Source: an uncultured Armatimonadota bacterium
GTDB taxonomy: Bacteria; Armatimonadota; Armatimonadia; Armatimonadales; Armatimonadaceae
Direction of reading: 5' to 3'
Assembly (NCBI GenBank): GCA_903910385.1
Contig: CAIVZM010000007.1
Coordinates: 55,231 to 119,230 of the forward strand
Length of the DNA stretch: 64,000 bases
How positions within the stretch are numbered: position 1 is the stretch's first letter; every line of letters begins with the position of its first letter. The position numbers and the translations under genes were made by a program. Shown here one piece after another: positions 8,560-16,861 of the stretch. A model generated the notes under the pieces. That model did not search any database. It was not told the DNA's origin and worked only from the letters and a program-made list of their open reading frames with translations.

Positions 8560-8583
8560 TATACCTCTATACCTTTATACCTT
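8560..8583 (-). repeat. three tandem 8-bp repeats containing Shine-Dalgarno-like sequence
   Basis: Read on the minus strand the leader is AAGGTATA, AAGGTATA, GAGGTATA, then CTG and the ATG of the gene ending at 7912. Each unit carries an AAGG/GAGG core, so three phased SD-like sites stand in a row, the last at normal spacing. Changes in copy number would leave the final site intact. Confidence 0.85.
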
Positions 8584-8653
8584 TTTCCGAATGTCAATAA
8601 GCGAGTAATTGTAGAAAATATCCTGAAGTCACCGCTTGTCCGGGCATCAGGAC

Positions 8654-10552
8654 TTATTTCGGCTTGAACGAAGAAGCGGTGAGCTTTTCCAGACGTTGCC
8701 GCGCCCAACGTGTTGCGCCATCGCTCAACCCGCCGATCTCCAATGCACGGGAATAGGAGGCACGAGCGTTGATAGGTTCCAGAAGTCGCTGATCATAGGT
8801 TTCCGCCATCAGAAAGTAATCCCAGGCGCTCAACGGCATACGAGCGTCGCTTCTTGCCTGTATCAATTGCATGCGGTAAGCCACTTCAAAGGCGGGCGCA
8901 TTTTGATAACGAGCGATATGAGCCAACGCCATCAACGCCTGAATGCGCAGTTGAGGCGTCCTTTCCTGCTTTGGAACGCTGGAAACGCTCACTCCGCCGT
9001 TCACCGTTTGCCGGTTGCGAAAACCGGTCTCTGCGGCGGTCATATCGCTTTTGCATTCTTCCTGAAGCCATGGCAACGCTCCTTGCGCATCAGCGGCGCG
9101 AAGCGCATCCAGAGGATAAGGTCCCGATTCGGCATAGAGCGCCGCTTTCAGTTCCCCACGCGCTTTCTCAATTTCACCTTGCGCCGCGAACGCCTGTGCG
9201 TTCAGGCGATGCCACAGGGCGGAACTCCCTGGTTCATCACGCAAGGCGGATTCAAGCGTCCGCCGCGCCTGTTCCGGGCGCCTCGCCGATAGTTGCGCTT
9301 CCGCGAGAGAACGATACAAAAAAGGCCGTCGCGCAAATAAGCCCCCATCGCGTACCAGATTCAACGCTGTGGAATAAGAGTCCGCCGCCGCCGCATACTC
9401 TCCGTTCTGTAGCCGAATATCTCCCAGCAATGCTGAGGGAGTAGGATCATTGGGAGCGAGTTCCTGCGCACGGTTGAGATTCAGAGCCGCCTTATCAAAA
9501 TCGCGCGAGTTAGCGAATGCACGCCCGACATTGGCGTATGCCTGAGCGATAACAGAAGGCACCTTGACTTTATCTACCGGTTTCACGACGCCCGCACCCG
9601 TAACATACCCAATACCGTTATTGACGATATTTGACCGTGCGGAGTTGGCATCGATTTGATGGGAGGTGACCTGATACGTCATCAAAGGAGCCAGGGTACG
9701 GATAGCCTGAGCGTTCTTTCCCGCCTTCAATTCAGCATCGCTTTTCCAGAGACGCGCTTGGACGTTTTTGGGGTCATGATTCAATGCCTGTTCGAACTGC
9801 GCTATAGCTTCGCTGGTCTTTCCCTGCGCCAGACGTGACAAGCCAAGATTGACCCGAGGCTTCGACCAGTTCGGAGCCAGTGCGATAGCGCGGCGGTAGG
9901 AGTTGTCCGCCTTGTCCCACAGTTCGGAAAGCTGGTAGGCATCCCCCATCAAGAGAGCGAATAAGGGTGAGTCAGGATGACGCCGCAGCATCTCTCGCAG
10001 TCGCGCAATAGATGTGGAAGCATCCAGACCCCCTCCCTGGGAGCGTCCGAACCGGCGGTAGATGTCCTGATTCAGCATTTGCGCTTCTGACACCGATCCG
10101 CTCTCCGTCAGGGCATTTTGTAGCAGGAGATTCGCGATAACATCATCTTCGGCATATTCCACCGCTTTACGAAACTGCGCCAGTGAATCAGCCCCGCGCC
10201 CCAGATCCGCCAGAGCGACTCCGGCAGCGAGTCGTATCATTGGGTCACGAGGATTTACCAGGACTGCCAGCAGGTACCCTCGCGCCGCAAGGGTCATATC
10301 TCCCTGCCGCAATGCCGCATCTCCTTCGACGAGGCGCCTCGCCGCTTCAGGAGCGAGTTTCCCTGCCGCCTCGTCCACCGGTTTGATCGCCAGAGGCTTG
10401 TTTCCCGTTGTAAACGATGTCTTTCTGGAGGACTCTTTTTGCTCACGGTTCTGAACCGGCGCCGCGACAACACTCCCCTCACTCAAGGTAGCCAGAACAA
10501 TGAGGCTCAGAGTAAGACGGTATCGAGTTACGGGAATTCGTGGTTGCGACAT
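8654..10552 (-). CDS. secreted TPR-repeat protein
   Basis: A 632-aa protein with an N-terminal signal-like helix (LTLSLIVLATLSEGSVVAA) and at least eight tetratricopeptide repeats, clear in AEAARRLVEGDAALRQGD, DNSYRRAIALAPNWSKPRVN, AIAQFEQALNHDPKNVQARL and FDKAALNLNRAQELAPNDPT. TPRs form superhelical protein-binding scaffolds; the partner is unknown. It starts three bases after the stop of the zf-HC2 anti-sigma gene, completing a sigma/anti-sigma/TPR operon. It may be an extracytoplasmic effector or sensor of that pathway. No enzymatic motif is seen. Confidence 0.85.
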   Translation of the reverse strand: MSQPRIPVTRYRLTLSLIVLATLSEGSVVAAPVQNREQKESSRKTSFTTGNKPLAIKPVDEAAGKLAPEAARRLVEGDAALRQGDMTLAARGYLLAVLVNPRDPMIRLAAGVALADLGRGADSLAQFRKAVEYAEDDVIANLLLQNALTESGSVSEAQMLNQDIYRRFGRSQGGGLDASTSIARLREMLRRHPDSPLFALLMGDAYQLSELWDKADNSYRRAIALAPNWSKPRVNLGLSRLAQGKTSEAIAQFEQALNHDPKNVQARLWKSDAELKAGKNAQAIRTLAPLMTYQVTSHQIDANSARSNIVNNGIGYVTGAGVVKPVDKVKVPSVIAQAYANVGRAFANSRDFDKAALNLNRAQELAPNDPTPSALLGDIRLQNGEYAAAADSYSTALNLVRDGGLFARRPFLYRSLAEAQLSARRPEQARRTLESALRDEPGSSALWHRLNAQAFAAQGEIEKARGELKAALYAESGPYPLDALRAADAQGALPWLQEECKSDMTAAETGFRNRQTVNGGVSVSSVPKQERTPQLRIQALMALAHIARYQNAPAFEVAYRMQLIQARSDARMPLSAWDYFLMAETYDQRLLEPINARASYSRALEIGGLSDGATRWARQRLEKLTASSFKPK

Positions 10553-10555
10553 AAG

Positions 10556-11656
10556 TTATCGGGAGTACGAGAACAGGGTCTGTCGCTGACGCTCTTGCAT
10601 CAGAGGGTCTGCGGCGGATGCCGATGCGGGCACGGCGCGTCTTTCCAGTTCGGCGTCCGGAACCCACGCGACCTGCCGAAGCGGAAGTCTAGCGGCGGAA
10701 TCTGCTGTATGCGTTTCCTCTTTTGCACCCTCCGTTGTTGTTGTACTCGCGAAAGCGTAATTGCTATCACGGGTGAGGGAATCCTCTTGCGCGGTCACCG
10801 AGGTCAAACTCCCATCTTTCACTTCTGACAAATTCATCGAAGATGCCGCCGCACGGGTTGAGGTATCCGCTATGTTTGGAGTCGAAGCGGCGACCGGTCG
10901 CTGGGAATTTGCGACAAAACGCAGGGAAACGTTCGCTTTGGGCGCAACACCCCGTCGGGATCGCGATTCCGAGACAACGGACAGGCGCACCGGAGAGGAT
11001 CGCTTGATCGAGTTAACTGAAGGTACGAAGGATGACGGGGATTGATTTATCGATTCTGCCACAACGCTCTTCACAGCCTCGCCATTCGGGCGTGATGCAA
11101 TCCGTGGCATTGCCGCAAGAGCCGGACTCAGCGCATTTATCGGCGCGTGCTTGCCGATTCCGTCACCTGTTTTCTGCGGCAGTAACGAAATTGTTACGGT
11201 ATCCGGTTGGGAAAGCGTTTTAGCTTGCAGGATGACGTCGGTGGCATGAGTCCTCGGATAGATTTCCAGTCCCTTCTGCAAAACAGCCAGCATACAGACT
11301 ACGGCGACACTGACAACCGCACCAGCGGAAGCGAACGAACGCACAAAAGCGTCCCATGCAAATCGGGGTTCAGGTTGCGGAATGAAAACGACTTCCTGCC
11401 GGGGAGCTTCCGCCTGGATTCGCGCTTCGAGTTTCGCCCACAAATCTGTTGAAGGAGCGGCGGCGACCGGAGGATGCTTGCGCAATAATGTCGCTACCGC
11501 TTCTATTTCCACTCGTTCCGCACGGCAATTCGGACAGGAGCTAAGATGTGCGGCGACCCGGGCGCGAGTCGTGGAATCCAGACTCGCCTCGCTGTATGCC
11601 GCAAGAAGGGAGGAATACCGTCGACATAAAAATCGCTGAACCACGGAACCTAACAT
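10556..11656 (-). CDS. zf-HC2 anti-sigma factor, single-pass membrane protein
   Basis: The N-terminal ~60 residues carry the zinc finger (CRRYSSLLAAYSE, then HLSSCPNC), which binds the ECF sigma encoded immediately upstream. A transmembrane helix lies at ~120-140 (AGAVVSVAVVCMLAVL). A ~220-residue Ser/Ala/Thr-rich, low-complexity extracytoplasmic tail follows. The ATG at 11656 is chosen: it starts four bases after the sigma stop and gives the canonical zf-HC2 N-terminus; a longer frame would run into the sigma gene. Release of the sigma by regulated proteolysis is the usual mode for this family but is not shown by the sequence. Confidence 0.85.
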   Translation of the reverse strand: MLGSVVQRFLCRRYSSLLAAYSEASLDSTTRARVAAHLSSCPNCRAERVEIEAVATLLRKHPPVAAAPSTDLWAKLEARIQAEAPRQEVVFIPQPEPRFAWDAFVRSFASAGAVVSVAVVCMLAVLQKGLEIYPRTHATDVILQAKTLSQPDTVTISLLPQKTGDGIGKHAPINALSPALAAMPRIASRPNGEAVKSVVAESINQSPSSFVPSVNSIKRSSPVRLSVVSESRSRRGVAPKANVSLRFVANSQRPVAASTPNIADTSTRAAASSMNLSEVKDGSLTSVTAQEDSLTRDSNYAFASTTTTEGAKEETHTADSAARLPLRQVAWVPDAELERRAVPASASAADPLMQERQRQTLFSYSR

Positions 11657-11660
11657 ACTT

Positions 11661-12416
11661 TCACAGACCTTCCGACGTTTCAAGAGCGCCCTTAAGTCGC
11701 TTACACGCGTAATGTAACCGCGACCAGACCGTCCCAAGGGAACAACCAACCATCTTACTGATTTCCTCGCACGAATGGCCTTCAAAATAGTGTAACGCTA
11801 CCACGACTCTCTGTTTATCGGGCAGGGAGGCGACCGCCTCACGGACTGCTTCTTCCCGTTCCCGTCGCTCGGCAACCCGAAATGGATCGCCGCCAGAAGA
11901 AGGAGTTCCATCCTCTGGGGCTGGCAGGGCGTCCACCCCCCCGGAAATATCATCTGCGGAGAGAGATAGATGCACCTCATTACGTCGGCGAGACCGATGC
12001 TTGATCGCGGTATTGACCGCTATACGATAGAGCCAGGTAGAAAATTGAGCGTCGCCCCGGAAGTTCGGCAGTCCCTTCCACGCACGGAGGAAAAGTTCCT
12101 GCACGACATCATCGACATCGTCGGCATTGGGCGTCATCCGTGAAACCAGAGCCGCCATTGGTCGTTGATATCGCTCAACTAGAATGCGGAATGCATCCAT
12201 ATCGCCCTGCGCGGCTCGTCGCGCCAGAATCGTATCCGCATTCGTGGTGACATTATCTGATACATCCTGTTGTGCTATGGCGGAACGGGACGAGACATTA
12301 CCTCCCGCATCCGTCTCCGTGGTGGAGCCGGAAGCAGTCCCAGACGGCGAGCGTGTCGGGATGGTCGGCAAGGTCATCGGCGATATCAGGCCAGAAGGAA
12401 TGGCTAATTCACTCAT
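11661..12416 (-). CDS. ECF-type RNA polymerase sigma factor (RpoE-like)
   Basis: A 251-aa ECF sigma factor. Region 2 is at ~75-145 (LVERYQRPMAALVSRMTPN, DDVVQELFLRAWKGL, FSTWLYRIAVNTAI). Region 4 is at ~190-245 (LPDKQRVVVALHYFEGHSCEEIS, then SLGTVWSRLHYACKRLKG). The first ~70 residues are a Ser/Thr/Pro-rich extension absent from most ECF factors. It forms an operon with the zf-HC2 anti-sigma and TPR genes downstream. Autoregulation is common in this class; no confident ECF promoter was identified in the upstream 500 bases. Confidence 0.93.
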   Translation of the reverse strand: MSELAIPSGLISPMTLPTIPTRSPSGTASGSTTETDAGGNVSSRSAIAQQDVSDNVTTNADTILARRAAQGDMDAFRILVERYQRPMAALVSRMTPNADDVDDVVQELFLRAWKGLPNFRGDAQFSTWLYRIAVNTAIKHRSRRRNEVHLSLSADDISGGVDALPAPEDGTPSSGGDPFRVAERREREEAVREAVASLPDKQRVVVALHYFEGHSCEEISKMVGCSLGTVWSRLHYACKRLKGALETSEGL

Positions 12417-12928
12417 ATCAGGTCAGACTACAAGCATCAAAATTGGATCGAAGGCGTTACGACGGAGCAATTCTATTCCACTCGCTTCCTATCAGACTTT
12501 CGTCTCCTGTTGTCATCGACCCTAACAATATCGTTTCTTCACGGCTTTGGATTCCCGGAATACCGCTTTCCTTCACTTTTTTCAGCAATGATCGCGTTTT
12601 TTTCCGTGAAAGTTGGTTCACCCGTTGCAAAACTGACAAAAGAATGGGTATAATTGCGCAGGAGGAGTTTCCGGCAGTAGAGAGCCTGTTTGCAAAAACC
12701 GTTGTCACCCGGCGTGTCATGAGGACTACGTTCGGGAGGTAGCTACAGCGAAGCTTTCTTTCCCTGAGATTTCCCCTGCCAACACGATGGTCTGCGTACA
12801 CCGGAGTCGCGCCCAGCGTTCTCCTGTGTCGTATCCCATCAGGATGAGACTAAATTCAAAACAAAAGACATGGCGCCGTCGCATTATGCATCGGCAGACC
12901 TGTCAGTCGGACTTGAGGAAGTAGTGGC
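12417..12928. other. 512-bp divergent intergenic region between ECF sigma and SigH-like sigma
   Basis: The region separates two divergently transcribed sigma genes. It contains a good vegetative promoter for the rightward gene at 12625-12654, which leaves about 270 bases of untranslated leader before the GTG at 12929. I recognised no tRNA, SRP RNA, 6S RNA or known riboswitch core, and short ORFs here lack coding character. Confidence 0.6.
12625..12654 (+). promoter_or_regulatory. sigma-70 type promoter, long leader to SigH-like gene
   Basis: TTGCAA (12625-12630), an 18-base spacer and a consensus TATAAT (12649-12654). Predicted transcription starts near 12661. The first downstream gene in this direction is the SigH-like sigma at 12929, so the 5' leader would be unusually long. 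Confidence 0.6.
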
Positions 12929-13606
12929 GTGATCCCAACGACGAAAGCATTCACCGACGTTCCCCGATTCTGTCTGCTCCGCTATGCGGAACTCTCCGAT
13001 CGTGAGGTCGTCGCCCGCGCTCAGCGCGGCGAGACGCAGGCATCCGAATATCTGCTTTATAAATACCGAAATCTGGTCAAGACAAAGGTCAAGTCCTATT
13101 TTCTGGTCGGCGCTGAAAAGGACGATTTGCTTCAGGTGGGCATGATCGGGCTATGGCAAGCGGTGGTTGACTTTCGGTGCGATAAGGCGATTTCTTTCCC
13201 TGCATTCGCAAAAGTCTGTATCCAGCGCCATATTATTACCGCAATCAAAACAGCTACCCGTCAGAAACAACAACCGCTCAATACGTCTCTTTCCCTTGAA
13301 TCTCCTTCTGATGACCCCTTAGCCGACTGGAACCTTTCTGATATTCTCACCTGTGATGACTCCCTTGATCCAGAAGAGTTCGTCCTTCGCTCCGAAGACA
13401 CCCGGCAGCTGCAATTCACGCTCCAGCAAGTCCTCTCCGAATTCGAATGGCGCGTGCTTTCAGGCTATCAGGTGGGAAAATCTTATCGGGAAATCGCTGA
13501 TGAGCTTCGGTGTAAAACAAAATCAGTGGACAACGCTCTGGCGCGAATCAAACGAAAGGTGTCTGGAGTCCCGGTCGGCAACGCTAATCTTGCCGAGTTA
13601 CTGTAG
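12929..13606 (+). CDS. sigH: RNA polymerase sigma factor, SigH/Spo0H-like
   Basis: A 225-aa sigma factor that follows Bacillus SigH closely from memory: SEYLLYKYRNLVKTKVKSYF, GAEKDDLLQVGMIGLWQA, FAKVCIQRHIITAIKTATRQ and EFEWRVLSGYQVGKSYREIA, ending KTKSVDNALARIKRK. Regions 2 and 4 are both present. The start is a GTG with GAGG about ten bases upstream. In Firmicutes SigH controls entry to stationary phase, competence and sporulation; here a stationary-phase or stress role is inferred only. The nearby PrkA/YhbH/SpoVR genes are in stationary-phase regulons elsewhere. Confidence 0.92.
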   Translation: MIPTTKAFTDVPRFCLLRYAELSDREVVARAQRGETQASEYLLYKYRNLVKTKVKSYFLVGAEKDDLLQVGMIGLWQAVVDFRCDKAISFPAFAKVCIQRHIITAIKTATRQKQQPLNTSLSLESPSDDPLADWNLSDILTCDDSLDPEEFVLRSEDTRQLQFTLQQVLSEFEWRVLSGYQVGKSYREIADELRCKTKSVDNALARIKRKVSGVPVGNANLAELL

Positions 13607-13682
13607 ACAATTTGTACAGGCAAGGGAAAAACCGGGTAATTTAGTTTTTTTTGCTAAATTCTCTTTATCCTGAGCATTTTTA

Positions 13683-13711
13683 TTGCCTTCAACGGCGGAA
13701 AGCGCTACAAT
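13683..13711 (+). promoter_or_regulatory. promoter of the small TPR gene
   Basis: TTGCCT (13683-13688), a 17-base spacer and TACAAT (13706-13711). It overlaps the upstream part of the open frame, which supports the ATG at 13758 rather than an earlier in-frame codon as the translation start. Confidence 0.55.
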
Positions 13712-13757
13712 GCGGTCGCCCGCAGGCAATGCAAGAATAGCCAGAGGTTGTGAATTT

Positions 13758-14123
13758 ATGTCAAGCGCCATATTGACAGGAACGACGGCGGAGCGGTTCG
13801 CCCGAGCGGTACAGCAGAAACTCAGTGGAGAATACGATGAAGCGGAGAACCTCCTGATGTCCATCATTCGGGAGGAACCGTCGAACGCAGAAGCGTTTCA
13901 TGAAATCGGTCTCGTTTATAGTTTTCGAGTCCATGACAATACTCTCCCCGCACTGGAAAAAGCAGTCTATCTCGCGCCGACGAATGTAAAATATATCGTT
14001 ACCCTCGGAAAGACCTATGCGATGTTCGGAGAAGATGATAAGGCGCGGGTCGCCTTCAATCGCGCTCTCGAACTCGATCCGTTCAATGACGAAGCGCAGA
14101 AGAATTTGAGTTACCTGGGATAA
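13758..14123 (+). CDS. small cytoplasmic TPR protein
   Basis: 121 residues containing about three tetratricopeptide repeats (GEYDEAENLLMSIIREEPSN; HDNTLPALEKAVYLAPTNVK; GEDDKARVAFNRALELDPFN). No signal peptide or membrane helix is present. The start at 13758 has AGAGG ten bases upstream and lies just past a plausible promoter. It probably mediates a protein-protein contact; the partner is unknown. It is separated from the preceding sigma gene by 151 bases and has its own promoter. Confidence 0.8.
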   Translation: MSSAILTGTTAERFARAVQQKLSGEYDEAENLLMSIIREEPSNAEAFHEIGLVYSFRVHDNTLPALEKAVYLAPTNVKYIVTLGKTYAMFGEDDKARVAFNRALELDPFNDEAQKNLSYLG

Positions 14124-14129
14124 ACCCTT

Positions 14130-14205
14130 GCGGTCTTCCGGTAGCCGGTCACATTTTGCATAAGCCCGATGACGGATGATATCGTGCTTATCCTGAGAAG
14201 ACCGC
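14130..14205 (+). ncRNA. candidate structured RNA element (three-way junction)
   Basis: An outer stem GCGGTCTTC (14130-14138) with GAAGACCGC (14197-14205) encloses two inner hairpins. One is CCGG-tag-CCGG (14138-14148). The other is ATAAGCCCGAT (14160-14170) with ATCGTGCTTAT (14181-14191), one mismatch. It begins six bases after the TPR stop and ends 72 bases before the YfhO-like gene. There is no U-run, so a simple terminator is less likely. No known riboswitch consensus was recognised. Confidence 0.4.
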
Positions 14206-14277
14206 TAGCAGGTCGAATTCCGTATGAATAATAATCTCGGGGTGAGACGATTCCCACAAGAAACAAGAAAATAGCGA

Positions 14278-16308
14278 ATGTTGTCCCCGCGCCGTCTTCG
14301 TCATCTCGCCTCCGCTTTTCTCCTGTTTCTTCCGCTTCTGGTCTTCTTCCGACCGCTTTTCACCGGGCAGGCTTTTTTACCGGGTGATCTGTTGAGTCTG
14401 GTATCTCCCTACAAAGCGACGGGATCTTCCTTCTCGCCCTGGAATGTTCTACGATTCGATGGAATCACCCAATTCTATCCCTGGCGTCTGGAGACTGCCC
14501 GACAGATCAACGAAGGTCGTATTCCTTTCTGGAATGAGTATGCGTTCGCCGCAGAGGGCGGGACTCCTCTTCTGGCTAATTCGCAGTCGGCGCCCTTCTA
14601 TCCACCCAACCTTGTGATTTTCTCCCTGATGTATCGTCTCGGAGTCTTCTGGTACGCGTTCGGTTTGTCCGCCGCCTTGCATCTCCTTCTGGCTATCAAA
14701 GGAATGTACCTGCTCTTGAGGGCATTTGGTCGTTCGCGTCCAGCATCCTTAATGGGTGCGGTAACATTCGGCCTGAGCGGACCGATCATTACGTGGCTTT
14801 CTTTGCCTACTTTTTTATGTGTCACCGCATGGTTACCGTGGTTATTGCTCTGTATACATCGGGCATGTGAACGCAAGAGTTTGGGTTATACGCTTACGGC
14901 GGGTTGCATCGTCGGAATGACCCTTCTGGCGGGGCATTTGCAAATCGCATTCTATGTCCTGATGACCGGGGGGATATATTTTCTCTGGCGCGGGCATTTC
15001 GATGTGCGCGGCAAGCGTCTGCCCTTTACGCTCTGGGCGGGAGGCGCAGCAATCGCGCTTATTATTGGCGCGGCTCTTGCGGCGCCTCAAGTTGTTCCCG
15101 CATTGCAGTTGAGCCGCGTTTCCGCCCGCGCTTTGGCAGGACCTGCGACAATGGAAGGTTATCAGGCATATGTCAGTAATGCCTTACCTCTGCGAAACCT
15201 CGTCACTTTGTTGATTCCGGATTTCTTTGGGCATCCCAATCGCAATGGCGGGTTTTACTGGAACACGAATAATTATGCGGAGTGGTGCTACTATGTTGGC
15301 ATCCTACCCGCCATGCTCGCGGTTTTTGCCCTCGTAATGCCCTGGCGGATTCCAACGTCATCCCCGCAAGATGAATACCGGGAACGTGGATTTTTCGCTA
15401 TCGTCCTTTTCGTTTCGTTGCTATTGGCATTCGGAACCTGGCTTAACCTACCGTTCTTCTTTCTGATTCCGGGTTACTCGCAGACGGGAAATCCGGGGCG
15501 TTGTCTTTTCGTGGTCGCTTTCTCCCTTGCGGCTCTGGCAGGATATGGCATAGACATTTTACGTCTGGGCGATAGAGATGCCGCTTCAAAAAGACGCGCC
15601 GCCTTCACTTCGATACTGATCCCGGTCTTGCTGACCGCCATCGGAACCAGCCTCGCCATATCGTTCGCCCGAGTCGTCGTACCACAGGCGCCTGTTTCCG
15701 GCTTGCTGCAAATTGCAACGCCTGATGCCATTCGCGGAATCGTTCTCCTGGTTCTTGCGGCGATAGCCTTCGCGGCATTGCGAAGGGCGAAACCGGAAAG
15801 GCAGTCTTTGGTTGCCACGATGGCGATTGCCCTGACCATCCTTGACCTCTGGTCCTGGGGTCAGGACTATAACCCGACCTCGCCGCCGTCCTCCATCTAC
15901 CCGGTGACTCCGGGAATCGCTTTCCTGCAACAGAACGGTAAAAATGCGCTTATTGCGCCGTTGAACCAGTTCTGGAGCAATGGGAACCAGCCGCCCCGGG
16001 ACGCGGTTCTTCCCCCCAACGCTCTGACGGTGTATAGACTCCACGATATCGCCGGTTATGATTCGTTGTTCCCCGCGCAACGCAAAGAATCCGCGAAGAA
16101 AGCGAATAATGGCGAAGATCCCTCCCCGCCGGAAAATGGCAATATCGTCTTTACCAAATCGATCGAGGCGGCGAAGACGCAGAGAGCGAGATACATGATA
16201 GCGCCGCCGGATTCGCCCGACCTGTCACTTAACGGGTTACGGACAGTCTATTCCGGAGCGGACATGACGATTTATGAGAACCCGGACGGGAAAGATTTCC
16301 ACCGTTAA
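14278..16308 (+). CDS. YfhO-like multi-pass membrane protein
   Basis: 676 aa with about 11-12 hydrophobic segments and a non-membrane C-terminal ~150 residues. The N-terminus (FFRPLFTGQAFLPGDLLSLV, then FDGITQFYPWRLETARQINE and GRIPFWNEYAFAAEGGTPLL) matches the YfhO/PF09586 type. These are GT-C-like proteins thought to modify envelope glycans with sugars from lipid carriers. The acidic FYPW...R and W-N-E region after the first helix resembles the catalytic loop of GT-C enzymes. The substrate is unknown. The family call is by motif memory. Confidence 0.75.
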   Translation: MLSPRRLRHLASAFLLFLPLLVFFRPLFTGQAFLPGDLLSLVSPYKATGSSFSPWNVLRFDGITQFYPWRLETARQINEGRIPFWNEYAFAAEGGTPLLANSQSAPFYPPNLVIFSLMYRLGVFWYAFGLSAALHLLLAIKGMYLLLRAFGRSRPASLMGAVTFGLSGPIITWLSLPTFLCVTAWLPWLLLCIHRACERKSLGYTLTAGCIVGMTLLAGHLQIAFYVLMTGGIYFLWRGHFDVRGKRLPFTLWAGGAAIALIIGAALAAPQVVPALQLSRVSARALAGPATMEGYQAYVSNALPLRNLVTLLIPDFFGHPNRNGGFYWNTNNYAEWCYYVGILPAMLAVFALVMPWRIPTSSPQDEYRERGFFAIVLFVSLLLAFGTWLNLPFFFLIPGYSQTGNPGRCLFVVAFSLAALAGYGIDILRLGDRDAASKRRAAFTSILIPVLLTAIGTSLAISFARVVVPQAPVSGLLQIATPDAIRGIVLLVLAAIAFAALRRAKPERQSLVATMAIALTILDLWSWGQDYNPTSPPSSIYPVTPGIAFLQQNGKNALIAPLNQFWSNGNQPPRDAVLPPNALTVYRLHDIAGYDSLFPAQRKESAKKANNGEDPSPPENGNIVFTKSIEAAKTQRARYMIAPPDSPDLSLNGLRTVYSGADMTIYENPDGKDFHR

Positions 16309-16389
16309 CTGCAGGTAATGCGATAGCGAAGCGCCGTCCTATCAGGCCGTCCTATCAGCCAGTACTCCTCTTTTGCGATACCATAGTGT

Positions 16390-16782
16390 ATGATTCTGGA
16401 AGATACGACCAAGATACGCGTGGAAGCTACCCGACGCTCCCTCCTCCGTTTGCATAAAGCTCTCCTGGAAGATTCGCGTGTCTCTTATGAAAAAATCTAC
16501 AATCGCCCTTCTCTCGGCGGTCCGCAGCTACTACAGTTACTGATCCATGATCCCTGGTTCGCCTGGTTACGTCCACTCTCGGCGCTGATCGCCCAGATTG
16601 ATTTCGAGCAGGAAGATAAAAAGAATCCGATGACGGAAGAATCGGCTCAGGCGCTGCTACAGCAAGTCCGTAGCCTTCTGACTCCCGGTGATTCAGAAGA
16701 ACCATTTGCCCGGCGCTACCGTTCGGCGCTTCAGGATGGCCCCGATATCGTGATTCTGCACGCCGAAGCCCTGGGGCGCTGA
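16390..16782 (+). CDS. conserved small soluble protein, function unknown
   Basis: 130 aa, alpha-helical in character, with no signal or membrane helix. It starts MILEDTTKIRVEATRRSLLR and includes GPQLLQLLIHDPWFAWLRPL and SALIAQIDF, a pattern I have seen in uncharacterised proteins of soil bacteria, but I cannot name the family. Two tandem copies of GCCGTCCTATCAG occur just upstream (within 16335-16365). A hairpin follows the gene, before a convergent TPR lipoprotein. Confidence 0.65.
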   Translation: MILEDTTKIRVEATRRSLLRLHKALLEDSRVSYEKIYNRPSLGGPQLLQLLIHDPWFAWLRPLSALIAQIDFEQEDKKNPMTEESAQALLQQVRSLLTPGDSEEPFARRYRSALQDGPDIVILHAEALGR

Positions 16783-16810
16783 AATCTGGATCATCCTGAA
16801 CATGGATTTA

Positions 16811-16836
16811 GAATCTGCTGCAGGGGCGGCAGATTC
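16811..16836. terminator. hairpin between convergent genes
   Basis: GAATCTGC (16811-16818) and GCAGATTC (16829-16836) form a perfect 8-bp stem with a 10-base loop in the gap between two convergent genes. Neither strand has a clear T-run after it, so it is a weak candidate for a bidirectional terminator. Confidence 0.4.
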
Positions 16837-16861
16837 ATAATTACGACGATGGAGTATCCCT

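Noticed and set aside
12661..12928. Possible SRP RNA, 6S RNA or tmRNA in the SigH leader
   Set aside because: None of the conserved cores of these RNAs could be found.
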